A stretch of DNA of 64,000 bases from Mucor mucedo (Eukaryota; Mucoromycota; Mucoromycetes; Mucorales; Mucoraceae). A program made the position numbers and the translations under genes. Of the stretch, positions 1-9,800 are shown in pieces (within the stretch, counting starts at the first letter, position 1; every line of letters begins with the position of its first letter). The stretch spans positions 124,001-188,000 of the forward strand of contig NW_026252344.1 in NCBI RefSeq assembly GCF_025094135.1, read 5' to 3'. Under the pieces are notes generated by a model. The model was not told the DNA's origin, made no database searches, and saw nothing but the letters and a program-made list of their open reading frames with translations.

Positions 1-864
1 CTTGGTGAACCTGGTGCTACGAGACTTTCTGGTGTACTCGGTGCAATTGATGGCAAGCTGGTTGTGATCCAAAAACCAGCAATAAATGGAAACGCTTATG
101 TCGATAGAAAGAGTCATGCATCCATGAATTTGATGGCAATTTGTGATGCCCGTACTCGGTTTATGTACGTAAAAACTGGGCATTCCGGTAAGTTCATGTG
201 GAAGGATAAAAAAATGATACAGCAGCTTACCGTTTGTTATTATATTAAGGCAGAAACCATGATGCCAGAGTATTCACAAGCAGCGTGATTTATCACAAAA
301 TTTTGTTGGATGCGGCCAGATGGTGTCCTGCAAACACTTATATTTTGGGAGGTAAGTTCATTAATTATTTTAAGGTATACAAAGCATTAACGATGAGACC
401 TAGATTCGGCTTACCCTTTGCTGCCAAATCTCATTGTTCCATTCCATGGCCGACGTGAAAGCACTGCGGAAGAAAAAATTTTCAATGCAACCTTTTCTAG
501 TTCTCGAATTAAAATTGAACATGCATTTGGTGGGCTCACGTCCAGGTGGAGATTCCTTTGGAAGCACTTGTATATGCTCAGCGTTGATAGAATGGCTAAA
601 ACCATCATATCTTGCTGTGGTTTGCACAACGTTTGTGTAAACCAAAATGATATCGAAGAGGCAATTTTGGATGGAAACTTGGATTTTGAGGGATTTGTTG
701 AGGCAGACCGTAGAAACCAATTTGAAAATGAAGTGAACTTCGAACCTCCGCTTCCTTTCCTCGGTACCGATACTACCATTGATGCTGCAGGTATGCGCCG
801 TATTAAGGCAATGTCTATCTTAAGAAGAAACAACATCATGAGGGGAACAGATAGACTTGCTTAG
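1..864 (+). CDS. PIF/Harbinger (HARBI1-like, DDE_Tnp_4) transposase, 5' part outside window
   Basis: DNA transposase that would cut and paste a Harbinger element together with a Myb-like helper. Three exons join in frame: 1-187, 250-351 and 404-864 (249 residues plus stop in view; the N terminus lies left of the window). The DDE triad is visible: Asp in GAIDGK at residue 18, Asp in LGDSAYP just after the second intron, and Glu in the RIKIEHAFGG block, followed by the family's SRWRFL motif. The first intron seems to use an unusual AAG acceptor (247-249), chosen because the TAG-less frame gives SGRNHDARVFTS, the expected family sequence. No internal stop is visible, so this copy may be young. 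It converges on the Myb-like gene, 38 bp away. The family call is known biology; activity is inferred. Confidence 0.9.
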
Positions 865-902
865 TTTTCAAAAGGTTTTATTATATTAAATATATTTTTT
901 AT

Positions 903-2477
903 TTAATTATTGTTGTCAGTAGAAGATGAACCAAGATTGGTATCACTATCGCCTCTTCGAATTGCTGCAAATCTATTCATAATAGTCTCCATATCAGAGA
1001 TACGTTTACGTCTATCCTCTTCCAAATCGGCCTCTCGTCTACTTCTTGATTCTTCTAGCAGTCGATATCTCTCTCTGGACTCTTGTCGTCTTCTTGTTTG
1101 CATATCTTCCAATGCAGTCTGTCGATTACGACTGACCCTTTGCAACATACTGTCAAGGTCACGAATTCTTTGCTCCCTTTCTTCCCGTTGTACCGCTGCC
1201 ATTCGATCCATCATCTCTACACCGAGTTGGCGGGCATGTGCCATATGCTCCTCTGACAACTGACGAGCAGCCTCGATGGGATCAAAAGTTGACGAAGACT
1301 GCTCACCAGAAGTTCGATTATTTCTCGAAGTGCGGGTTGATCTTGGTGGAGGTGGTGCGGATGTAGGTGGAGGTGGAGGTGGTGCGGATGTAGGTGGAGG
1401 TGGAGATGGTGCGGATGTTTGTTGAGGTGGAGGTGCGGATGTTTGATGAGGTGGAGGTGATGCGGATGAATATGGAGGTGGAGGTGGTGCGGATGTATAT
1501 CGAGGTGGGGGCGTTGCGCCTGTCGATGCTGGTGGTACTGCGGATGCTGATGTTGGTGTTGGTGTTGGTGGTTCGGTTGCTGGTGTTGAGGTTGGTGTTG
1601 GTGGTTCGGTTGCTGGTGTTGAGGTTGGTGGTGGTGCGGATGTAGGTGGAGGTGGTGGTGCGGATGAGGGTGTTGATGGTGGTGCAGGTGCAGGTGCTGT
1701 TGATGATGATGGTACTGAAGATCCTTCAGTGGGGTATCGATCGGCCAAAGCTTTTTGGATCACAAGTTGATCGACTTCCGTAGGTGTCAAGTACGTAGTT
1801 TCGGGACCATCGGATCCAATGGCATCCATTAAATCAACGTCGTTTGATCTTCTATATGATCGAATGCCATTCTCCTCCATGTTGACGCTTTCGTAAATTA
1901 CCTCAGGTTGGATGCTAGGATCATCCTGAGTGATCTTGGCAATTTCTTCATAGTATGGTATGTCTGGGACAGTTCCACCAACTCCTGTTTCTCTTGCTGC
2001 ATTTCTGGCTCTGGTGAATCTGGCTTTCATGTCTTTCCACTTGCGTTGCATACTGAGATGCGTGACATTTGCTATAAAAGCCCTGACTGCATCGGTGTTT
2101 GCATATTCAGCCATCTTTTCTTTCAAGAGAGCTGCCGAATGAACCCAGATAAACTGTTTCAAGGCAGTATCTCCTCTTCTCAACAAGTGATTGTAGGTGC
2201 CTGCCATGATCTCAAGAAGGATACAAATTGCAACCTCAGGCCATACGTTGTATGGACGTGAAGGCCCATTGTCATCTTCGACATTAGCGTTGTTGTTCTC
2301 AGCTTGGGCATTGCTGTTGTTGACAGGAGTGGTATTGTGCTGAACAGTAGGTTCAACAAACACAAAGGTGCCAGCGTGTCTGCCACGTCCGCGTCTACCT
2401 CCACGTCCATTTCCACGACCACGTCCGCGACCACGTACGTTGTTGGGTGTGTTGTTATTTGCTTCAGTGTTGTTCAT
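903..2477 (-). CDS. Harbinger Myb/SANT-like accessory DNA-binding protein
   Basis: 524-residue single-exon protein, starting at an ATG in minus-strand context. In known Harbinger elements the second ORF encodes a Myb/trihelix protein that recruits the transposase to the nucleus and to transposon ends. Visible here: an N-terminal Arg-Gly tract (about residues 14-35), a SANT-like block around residues 78-170 with the Trp-rich helices (YNVWPEVAICILLEIM, FIWVHSAALL, MQRKWKDMKARF), a long Pro/Ser/Thr/Ala low-complexity linker (about 250-390), and a charged C-terminal helical region rich in Arg, Glu and Met (about 400-510). The RGG-rich N terminus and proline linker look unusual for the family. Reading frame intact. 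It lies tail to tail with the transposase, which supports one two-gene element. Confidence 0.82.
   Translation of the reverse strand: MNNTEANNNTPNNVRGRGRGRGNGRGGRRGRGRHAGTFVFVEPTVQHNTTPVNNSNAQAENNNANVEDDNGPSRPYNVWPEVAICILLEIMAGTYNHLLRRGDTALKQFIWVHSAALLKEKMAEYANTDAVRAFIANVTHLSMQRKWKDMKARFTRARNAARETGVGGTVPDIPYYEEIAKITQDDPSIQPEVIYESVNMEENGIRSYRRSNDVDLMDAIGSDGPETTYLTPTEVDQLVIQKALADRYPTEGSSVPSSSTAPAPAPPSTPSSAPPPPPTSAPPPTSTPATEPPTPTSTPATEPPTPTPTSASAVPPASTGATPPPRYTSAPPPPPYSSASPPPHQTSAPPPQQTSAPSPPPPTSAPPPPPPTSAPPPPRSTRTSRNNRTSGEQSSSTFDPIEAARQLSEEHMAHARQLGVEMMDRMAAVQREEREQRIRDLDSMLQRVSRNRQTALEDMQTRRRQESRERYRLLEESRSRREADLEEDRRKRISDMETIMNRFAAIRRGDSDTNLGSSSTDNNN
1340..1690. repeat. Degenerate GGTGG/GATGT tandem repeat coding a Pro-Thr-Ser-Ala linker
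   Basis: Plus-strand repeats of GGTGGAGGTGG and GTGCGGATG units; on the coding (minus) strand these read as runs of Pro broken by Thr-Ser-Ala. A near-exact pair of about 35 bp (two copies of the GGTGTTGGTGGTTCGGTTGC unit, about 1557-1625) shows recent local duplication. It also creates long spurious Val/Leu/Met-rich frames on the plus strand. Confidence 0.7.
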
Positions 2478-5319
2478 AGTAAGGTAAGTGATAAAAAGTA
2501 GTAATAAAGTAAAAGGGAGGAAAAAAATAAAAATAAAAAAAATGTGGATTTAAAAACTTTTGTTATTTTATCATTTCCTTTTCAAGCGAATAATTTTGAA
2601 TGTACCATGACTTTGATCAGATTTTTATTTCCACCCATATATGTATGTGTGTTATTTTGCCCATTTTTAGATCGCTTTTTCAAGCACTTCTTTTACTATT
2701 TTTGTAGAAAAACTGGGCAATTTATTTTCGGTTTCCGATCTTGAGAGCACCTAATAATATCAAAAAAAAAAAAAAAAAGAGAAATACTAGCATCTTTGAT
2801 TTAAATTAAAACAATATACGTAGTCATATCCCGACATTCTCATTTCCTCGTGAAAAACCAAACTGTCTTGGCCCACTAAGCCCTTTCAAAGCATAACAAC
2901 CCCCAAGCCCATCAACTGACTGGGAATGCCAAGTTACAGAATACACTGACAACCTTTATTTGTTCTACTGATTTCCCTCAAGACTTTTTATTTTGTCTGT
3001 CACTTGATTTTTTCTTCAGATGATATTTGTAAACACGTATGCGTACACTTAAAATAGCAAAGGTTATTGAGATACAATCGCTGCAAGCCTTATTTTTTCA
3101 ATGAATTGTGTCTCAAACTTTACTTCTAAAATTGTGTGTAACTCGAGTTTCGGCAGAAATCAAATATTACATCACTGCTATTTTATCATTGGTGTCACTG
3201 TGAGATATTTTTTTAATCTGTGGAAAAGAGCTCCGACGGGCATATATGTCAGCCTTAGGAAAATAAAATACTGGTAAGCTCTTATCGCGAACTAAGAATG
3301 TACAGAAAAAAGTGGAACCTTGATGGAAAGGTTGTAATAGAATCGGAAAACATGTGATCAAGCTTACCAAGCCGGGAAACATTCCAGAAAGGTCCTCGTT
3401 TATCAGTAACAGTCTCTGGTAGTATCCCAATATAAGAGAATATCCAGTATCTCACTTGACTTTAATAAATGATGTAAATACACTTTTTGCTGTCTCAGTG
3501 TTTCAAATTATAATTTCTGGATATACTCACTGCAAATAAAAGGATTCAAAAGCCAATCATTAGTCCCATTTCACGGCGTAAACCTGTTCTATTTTTTTTA
3601 TTATTCATATAAATATTTAGAAAAAAAAAAAAACCTTGTTTTTCTTCTTTTTTTCTTCCAAACATTATAGTTTTATTCATTAAAATGGGTACTCTTGTCG
3701 CAATCGCGTGACTAATTAAAACTTGGAAAATGTATATATTTTGGTTAATAGAAACACTTTTTACAGGCCATGGGTAAATAATATCTGCAACATGTTGTGA
3801 AACATTTGCAACCACAACAGCAGCAGCGACCTCATCAGCAACAACTTGAACAACAAAAAATGCAAGCCAAAAATCTAAGAAAGACGTAAACTTCACTTGT
3901 TCTCTCTTTTTTTCTTTTTAAGTATTCGACCAAATTAGGATTATGCTTCCTGGTCACTTTTTGCAGCATTTAATTTTAAAATACTTACATCAATAGGTGA
4001 GCTCAATCAGCGATAGAGGAAAATATATTAAAATTAACAATATTTTTTATGAAGTACTAAAACCAGCTTGAATGAGCTGATTAGCCATTCACAAAGAGGG
4101 AGGAAATGTTTTTAAACAGCTTGTGTACTGACAGGATTATTCGTAGAACTTTTTTTTGTAAGGGATGCCCTGGATTGTAATATGGGTTACTTCAATCAAT
4201 AGGAGATTAATCAATACTTTTATCACAGCACATCAGATCTTGGCCGTAATAATGCTTTCGTCGCATATTATCGACTTAAAAAGTTAATCATAATCGAATA
4301 TAAAGGGTTTAGTTTTATTAATAGATAAAAAAAAAAACTAGCCTCAAAGCCCAGCAAGACAAACATCTTTCGTAATCATCTTTACAGAGTTTATGTCTGC
4401 TGTGATCTTATTTAATTTTTCTAATTGTACTTAACACAAGTTTTACTAAAGAAAATCGAGATACAACGCAATCACAAAGCGTAGTTTCGTTACTATACTA
4501 ACCTGCAGTGATTGCAATGAATTCTGGAACAGAGGCGTGTTTGTGGCGAAAAACGTAGTCAAAATTTTAAGGCTGCTTTGGTCAAACAATCGACGATCCG
4601 ACATTTTATTCTCGGCAAACGTAGCAACGCGCCACATAAAACGTGGTTGGTTTTTCTTGTTTCTTTCATTTGATATACTCCAAATGAATATCTAATGCAT
4701 TTGCGAGCTCATGTACTAAACCTTTCAATGAAATAGCGTGTTATAAATTGACATCAATGCACCTGAATTAAAACAGTTTGATACTTGCAATGTGTAAAGA
4801 ATAAATGCTGCTTCAAAGATGAGAATAATCTAAAGTTGGATGATGTATGAAGAAGGTGGGATCAGTCTGCTCGATGGATCATGAAGGTACGGCACATTTG
4901 GAAGGGAAGTTGATAAGCTCTTTGATTCTTTTATTATAACACGCCCATGAACTTGATTGTTGGTACGACAATAATAATGCGTAATCTAACTTGGATAATC
5001 ACTGGAAATCCAAGGTAAACAACAGTTTACCAGTTGAGATTAGCTGGATAATGGATCTGTAGAAAACTAGTGTCCAAGCTGATGGTATACTCAGAAGGTG
5101 AAAACATAAATTTTGCATTATTAATCTTTTTATCGTTTCCATAGTTACTCTCTTCTCTGTTGAGTGCTGCCTAATAAACAATGAGTCGTATTTGGAGAAA
5201 GCTGTATGTTGGATCTCGAGTTCAAAAGAAAAAAGCAGTACAAAAAAAAACACAGTTATTTATGAGTTTAAATGCAGTCACGCGCAACTGTGCCTGAACC
5301 ATCGCCCATTTGCTATTTT

Positions 5320-5322
<3 letters not shown>
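2478..5322. other. Spacer between Harbinger element 1 and the gene core; no convincing gene
   Basis: AT-rich sequence with short frames only. Two details: an imperfect inverted repeat around the TTGCCCA core (about 2657-2671 with 2708-2722), possibly near the transposon end; and a plus-strand Gln-rich stretch (about 3790-3886) that begins just after an in-frame stop and ends in TAA, which could be a leftover last exon of a Q-rich protein. Neither is strong enough to call a gene. Confidence 0.5.
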
Positions 5323-5357
<35 letters not shown>

Positions 5358-5389
5358 CGTTTTATAAATTTTTTTTTTTTTTTTTTTTT
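5323..5389. repeat. Two poly(T) tracts upstream of the zinc-finger gene
   Basis: T35 at 5323-5357 and T21 at 5369-5389, ending 15 bp before the ATG at 5405. Such dA:dT tracts keep nucleosomes off promoters in fungi; here they could equally be a T-rich 5' leader or intron tract. The open frame that runs through them from 5192 (a run of Phe) is an artefact. Confidence 0.7.
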
Positions 5390-5404
5390 CCTCCAGCAGT
5401 TAAA

Positions 5405-6223
5405 ATGAAAAAAATCAAGCAAGAAAAACATTCCTTAAATACAGAAGTGAAAAAAAAGAAAAGAAAGGATATGATGGCTAAAGCAGCAGCTAATTATATA
5501 GATAGCAAACTCCATATTGAGAATAAATATGCTTCCTTAATTTCGCTTATTGACACAATTTATCCACCTTTAATGTGTACTCAATGTGATACAGTGTCGC
5601 CCTCCAGAAGCGCATCGAATCATCATTTTAAAGAAAGCCACAAGAAAAAGGCACGATATCTTTGTATACACCCTCACTGTGAACAAAGTTTTATATCGCG
5701 GGGAGCTTTACGTTTTCATATTTCACGTTCACATTTGGTTAATTACTCAAGAAAGCCATTACCTGATCCACCTTTTTTAACATTAAACATCAACAACCTC
5801 AACAAGACAATACAGAACCCACCCAAACCTTCCAGCATTATTCCACCAAAAAAAATATCACCTAAAAAAGAAAAGATATTTACATCACGATTATCTATGG
5901 ATGATTTGACACCTTCTCCTCCACCTTCACCATTTTCATTATATCACTCTAGAAAAAATTCCCCCAACAAAAAACCAACACTGTCTCCAAGTGCAGAGAG
6001 TTTTTTAAATACAATGTATCCACCTTTACAATGTCCATCCTGTTTACAAGTATTCAATCGAAAAACAAATGTTATTAAACATTTAACCGAAGCTCACTTG
6101 GGTCAAGAACCTTATCGTTGTATATATCCAAAATGTGCTCATCCAAGATTATATGCTACTCGTGAAGGTTTAGTTTATCATATTGTACGTGTTCATGATG
6201 ATGAATCACAAATAAAAAAATAA
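5405..6223 (+). CDS. C2H2 zinc-finger protein with two finger pairs
   Basis: 272-residue single-exon protein, probably a nuclear nucleic-acid-binding protein. The start is the first ATG after the poly(T) tract; it opens with a Lys-rich, nuclear-localisation-like segment (MKKIKQEK, KKKKRKD). Two similar modules follow, each a CxxC...HxxxxH finger and then a CxxxxC...HxxxxH finger: residues about 57-110 and about 203-265. Each begins with the same YPPL(M/Q)C sequence, which suggests an internal duplication. A Pro/Ser/Lys-rich linker separates them (SPPPSPF, several SP sites). Its stop lies only 23 bp from the convergent VPS71 stop. The exact orthologue is not recognised; specific targets are unknown. 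Confidence 0.82.
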   Translation: MKKIKQEKHSLNTEVKKKKRKDMMAKAAANYIDSKLHIENKYASLISLIDTIYPPLMCTQCDTVSPSRSASNHHFKESHKKKARYLCIHPHCEQSFISRGALRFHISRSHLVNYSRKPLPDPPFLTLNINNLNKTIQNPPKPSSIIPPKKISPKKEKIFTSRLSMDDLTPSPPPSPFSLYHSRKNSPNKKPTLSPSAESFLNTMYPPLQCPSCLQVFNRKTNVIKHLTEAHLGQEPYRCIYPKCAHPRLYATREGLVYHIVRVHDDESQIKK

Positions 6224-6246
6224 TCTTATAATAATAAAAATATCTT

Positions 6247-6780
6247 TCAAGCTGTCCATTTTAAACATCGAGTTTCTGTATGTGTTGATAAACATTTCGT
6301 TGAACAATATTTCATACCACATCTCAGACACTTGTAATCGCTGGCGAATCCACATACTGAACAAAACCGTCTGGCTGGGTATATTGAAGGTGAGACTTGA
6401 CAGGTTTGATAACAATGGGCCGTTACTGGCTAATAATATGGATAAATAATTTGCTTCTTTTATATTCAATTAAAACTTACACTTTCTTCTAAAAGGGAAT
6501 TGAGGTTGGTCTTTGTTGAGTATATGTTATGTCCCCTCGCTGTTCTTGATTTACGTGAAGTGCCTTACAAAAAAAAACATTTTCAGCTTTCATAACAACC
6601 AATGTTTAATTTTTTTTTTTGTCTACCTTCATCCTCTTGCGCTGATAATGCAATATTAATCAACCCCTCAATGTCGTTTAGTGATTGGTGATTATCTTTC
6701 TCTAATGAATCAAGCTGCCGTTTGAGATGTCTGGAATGGGCTTCCGGATCGTGATGCGTGACTTTGGCTCTTTTTGACAT
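6247..6780 (-). CDS. VPS71: ZNHIT1/Vps71-like zinc-finger HIT protein, SWR1 complex subunit
   Basis: Small subunit of the SWR1/SRCAP chromatin remodeller, which exchanges H2A for H2A.Z; the HIT zinc finger binds partner subunits in the nucleus. Three exons on the minus strand join in frame: 6780-6627, 6563-6481, 6429-6247 (139 residues; human ZNHIT1 is about 154). The last 38 residues carry the family hallmark: CSVCG, CLRCG, KYCSTKC, HTETRCLKWTA, i.e. interleaved Cys pairs and the invariant His-x-x-x-Cys and Trp. The N terminus has the basic, helical RQLDSLEKDN segment matching the family's RQLEALENDN. Intron 1 appears to end in AAG; other AGs there break the frame. It starts 86 bp from the divergent FANCM-like gene. 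Confidence 0.9.
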
Positions 6781-6866
6781 GATTCTTTAAAACATAAAAA
6801 GGTGGAGTTTGTATAAAAAGACTACGCTTTTAATTTTCATTTTATCATTTTTTTTTATTTCTTATA
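6781..6866. promoter_or_regulatory. Short shared intergenic region between divergent VPS71 and FANCM-like genes
   Basis: Only 86 bp separate the two start codons, so both 5' leaders and core promoters must be packed here or overlap the genes. It contains a T-rich run (about 6838-6862) before the helicase ATG and a TATAAAAA-like sequence near 6812. A bidirectional promoter is inferred from spacing. Confidence 0.55.
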
Positions 6867-9800
6867 ATGGACGACGCTGACATTCATTTCGATCCTACTT
6901 TCACTTTGCCTTCAACACAAGACGATATTCAAAATGAGGTTGAGGACGATTTCGGCGACGATTTTGGGGATGAAATTGATCTAAGTGAATTAGTGCAAGT
7001 TACAGAAACCGTTGAACAGGAGTACGCAGCAAATAATATTAGTTTTGTCCCACAAGAAGGAAGCGATCCCACACCACCACCTATTTTACCTGAAAATACA
7101 GAGTCATTTCACCCTTTGAATTTGGAAAACTTAAGAACATGGATTTACCCTACCAATTATCCCATCCGTGGATATCAATATAATATCATACAAAAGGCTA
7201 TGTTCAACAATACATTAGTAGCATTACCAACAGGCCTCGGTAAGACCTTTATTGCAGCAGTGGTTATGTTCAATTACTGGCGTTGGTTTCCCAATTCAAA
7301 AATCATCTTTATGGCACCAACACGACCTCTTGTTACACAACAGATCGAGGCTTGTTTTACCATTTGCGGGTTGCCACAAGAAGAGACCGTGGACATGTCT
7401 GGTAGCACAACTCCCGAAAACCGTAGAGAACTGTGGAAAACGAAGCGTGTGTTCTTCTCTACACCACAGACGGTTGACAATGATTTGACTTCCAGGTCGT
7501 GCCCTGGAGAAAAAATTAGCTGTGTGGTTGTTGACGAGGCACATAAAGCAACAGGAAATTATGCGTATGTGAAAGTGATACGACAACTGTCCAAGAAAAA
7601 TAAACATTTTCGTGTACTAGCATTAACGGCGACGCCAGGCTCGAGCTTAGATACGGTTCAAACGGTTGTTAGCAATTTACAAATTACCAATATACAAATA
7701 CGAACAGAGGATTCCATGGATGTACGTGAATACTCTCATGGAAAAAATTTAGAAAGTATTATTGTCCCATTAGGATATACAGAAGGGTCAACGGGCCTTT
7801 TGCCGCGCATTATTGAAGAATATACATCACAGGTTTTCGAACCCACATTGCTTAGGCTCTCTAAAATGCCCACAGGTGTTATTCCCGAGCCAGCAAAAAA
7901 TCCGGCATTTGGACTTCAAATGAAAAGAGTTCGTTTCCAGGCACAAGCTACAAATATAAATAATAGCATGAAGTATCAAGTCGTTTCTTTATTTCTTGTA
8001 GCAGAACAAATGAGTCGCGCCTATGATTTACTGTGTCAGCATGGTATTGCCCCTTTTTTGGAATCGTTAGAAGGAACACGTAGAGATGCGGAAGCGACAA
8101 TGGCGGTCGGAAAAAGTATAAACAAGGCACAATCGCAGTTTTACAACCATGCGTATATTACTCGCATAATTCCCAAGTTAAAACAAGAGATGCAAAAATC
8201 TGATTTTATTGGTCACCCCAAGATCGATACACTTGTAGGAATCTTATTAAAACATTTCACAAATTTGCCGTCTGGTGAAGCCTCCAAGGTCATGATCTTT
8301 TCAAGTTATCGTAGCTCTGTTACCGAAATTTGTAATGTATTAAGTAGGCATGACCCTATGATCAGACCTTATCATTTCGTTGGTCAAGCGGAAGGAAAAA
8401 ATGGATCAAAAGGGTTAAAACAATCTGAGCAACAAGAGGTAACTATAGTAACCAAGGAAAACTAGAATAAACACAAGCTAATATGTGTTCTAGGTCATAC
8501 GAAAATTTAAAAATGACGAGTTTAACGTAATCGTATGTACTAGTATTGGAGAAGAAGGTCTAGATATTGGTGAAGTTGATTTAATTGTCTGTTATGATTC
8601 CCAAGCATCACCAGTTCGAATGGTAAAGAAAAAAAATGCCAAGCCATAAGAGGTTTTTTTTTATATATAACCCCTCCCCCCTCTTCTTTTATAAATTTTT
8701 TATAGTTGCAACGTATGGGTAGAACGGGTCGTAAAAGACAGGGAAAGTGTGTATTGCTTATGACAGAAACAGAAGAACAAAAGTTTAAACAAGCTAAAGA
8801 AACGTACGAACAAGTTCAAAGACTGATCACTCAAGGTGTGCATTTATCCTATTACAGAACAAATCCATCAGTTATACCCGTCAATTATAAACCAACTATA
8901 TGTCGTAAGCGTATCGAGATAGGACAATACAAAGCACAGCCAAAAACCAAATCACGAGGAAAAGTTGCACCATCATCTTTAAGTTTGACTCCGGATGGGG
9001 TTTTGACAGAGAATACGAAAAAGGCATTTATTCGATCTTTCTGCAACAGAGAAGAGGAATATGCCACCGTGAAGCAAGTGATACAAAAATACTGGCCCAA
9101 GAAGAGCTTACGCAAAAATTTGGGTAAGCAGGTGCCATTACAAACAAAAGTGAAACCCAGTTGTGGTGTTGGTCATTCAAGGAGGACGCTTGATTTTGTG
9201 GAATTAATAGCAAAAATGGAACATCGTATCCTCCACCCCGACGAAAAAATCCAGTTCACCGCTCCCAAGCAGCAAACTCGATTGATGATTCCATCTAAAG
9301 TTAACCCGCCCTCTTCTAAATTATTCCTGCCACCGAAAAGAAAGCCTCTTGATGATAATGATCAAAAAACGGAACTCGCCATGTTCTATGATGAACATGG
9401 TGATATAACCAACGGAGAGAACGCTTTTGAAACCACGAATTTCTTAAATGATATTGACAATGAGGATTTTGCTGAGAGCTCCACTAAGAGAAGCGTGAAG
9501 GATTTTTTTGCTCCAAGGAAAAAAGCTAAACTCAACTCCTCATCAAAAACGTCCAACAAGTCTTCATCTTTGGCAAGTATAAGCAATGATGATTTCCCTG
9601 ATTTGGATGATCTTCTTGATCTAGGTTTTGACTTTTCCAATGACAAATCAAAAGACGTGGACAGACCAAAAGGCATCGAGAAGCTGAAAGCCGTAAACAA
9701 GGGCAAAGGTGTTGAAAAAGGAACCCATGTTGAGGATGAGTTTATTACGGTGAAAAATAAAAAAGTGGACAAAGGCAAAGCCGCAGACAGAGGATTGAAT

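Larger units (their letters stand above)
1..2480. mobile_element. PIF/Harbinger-type DNA transposon, element 1 (left end cut, right end not resolved)
   Basis: A convergent transposase (+) and Myb-like gene (-) form the classical two-gene Harbinger layout. The left terminal repeat is outside the window and I could not place the right end or the 3-bp target duplication; the AT-rich stretch after 2480 probably contains it. Both reading frames are open, unlike the relic at 52.9-55.6 kb. Extent is inferred from gene content only. Confidence 0.75.

Noticed and set aside
1394..1645. Plus-strand Val/Met/Leu-rich frame
   Set aside because: It is the antisense shadow of the Pro-rich repeat in the Myb-like gene.
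5192..5404. N-terminal extension of the zinc-finger frame through the poly(T) region
   Set aside because: It would encode long Phe runs; the ATG at 5405 gives a sensible basic N terminus.
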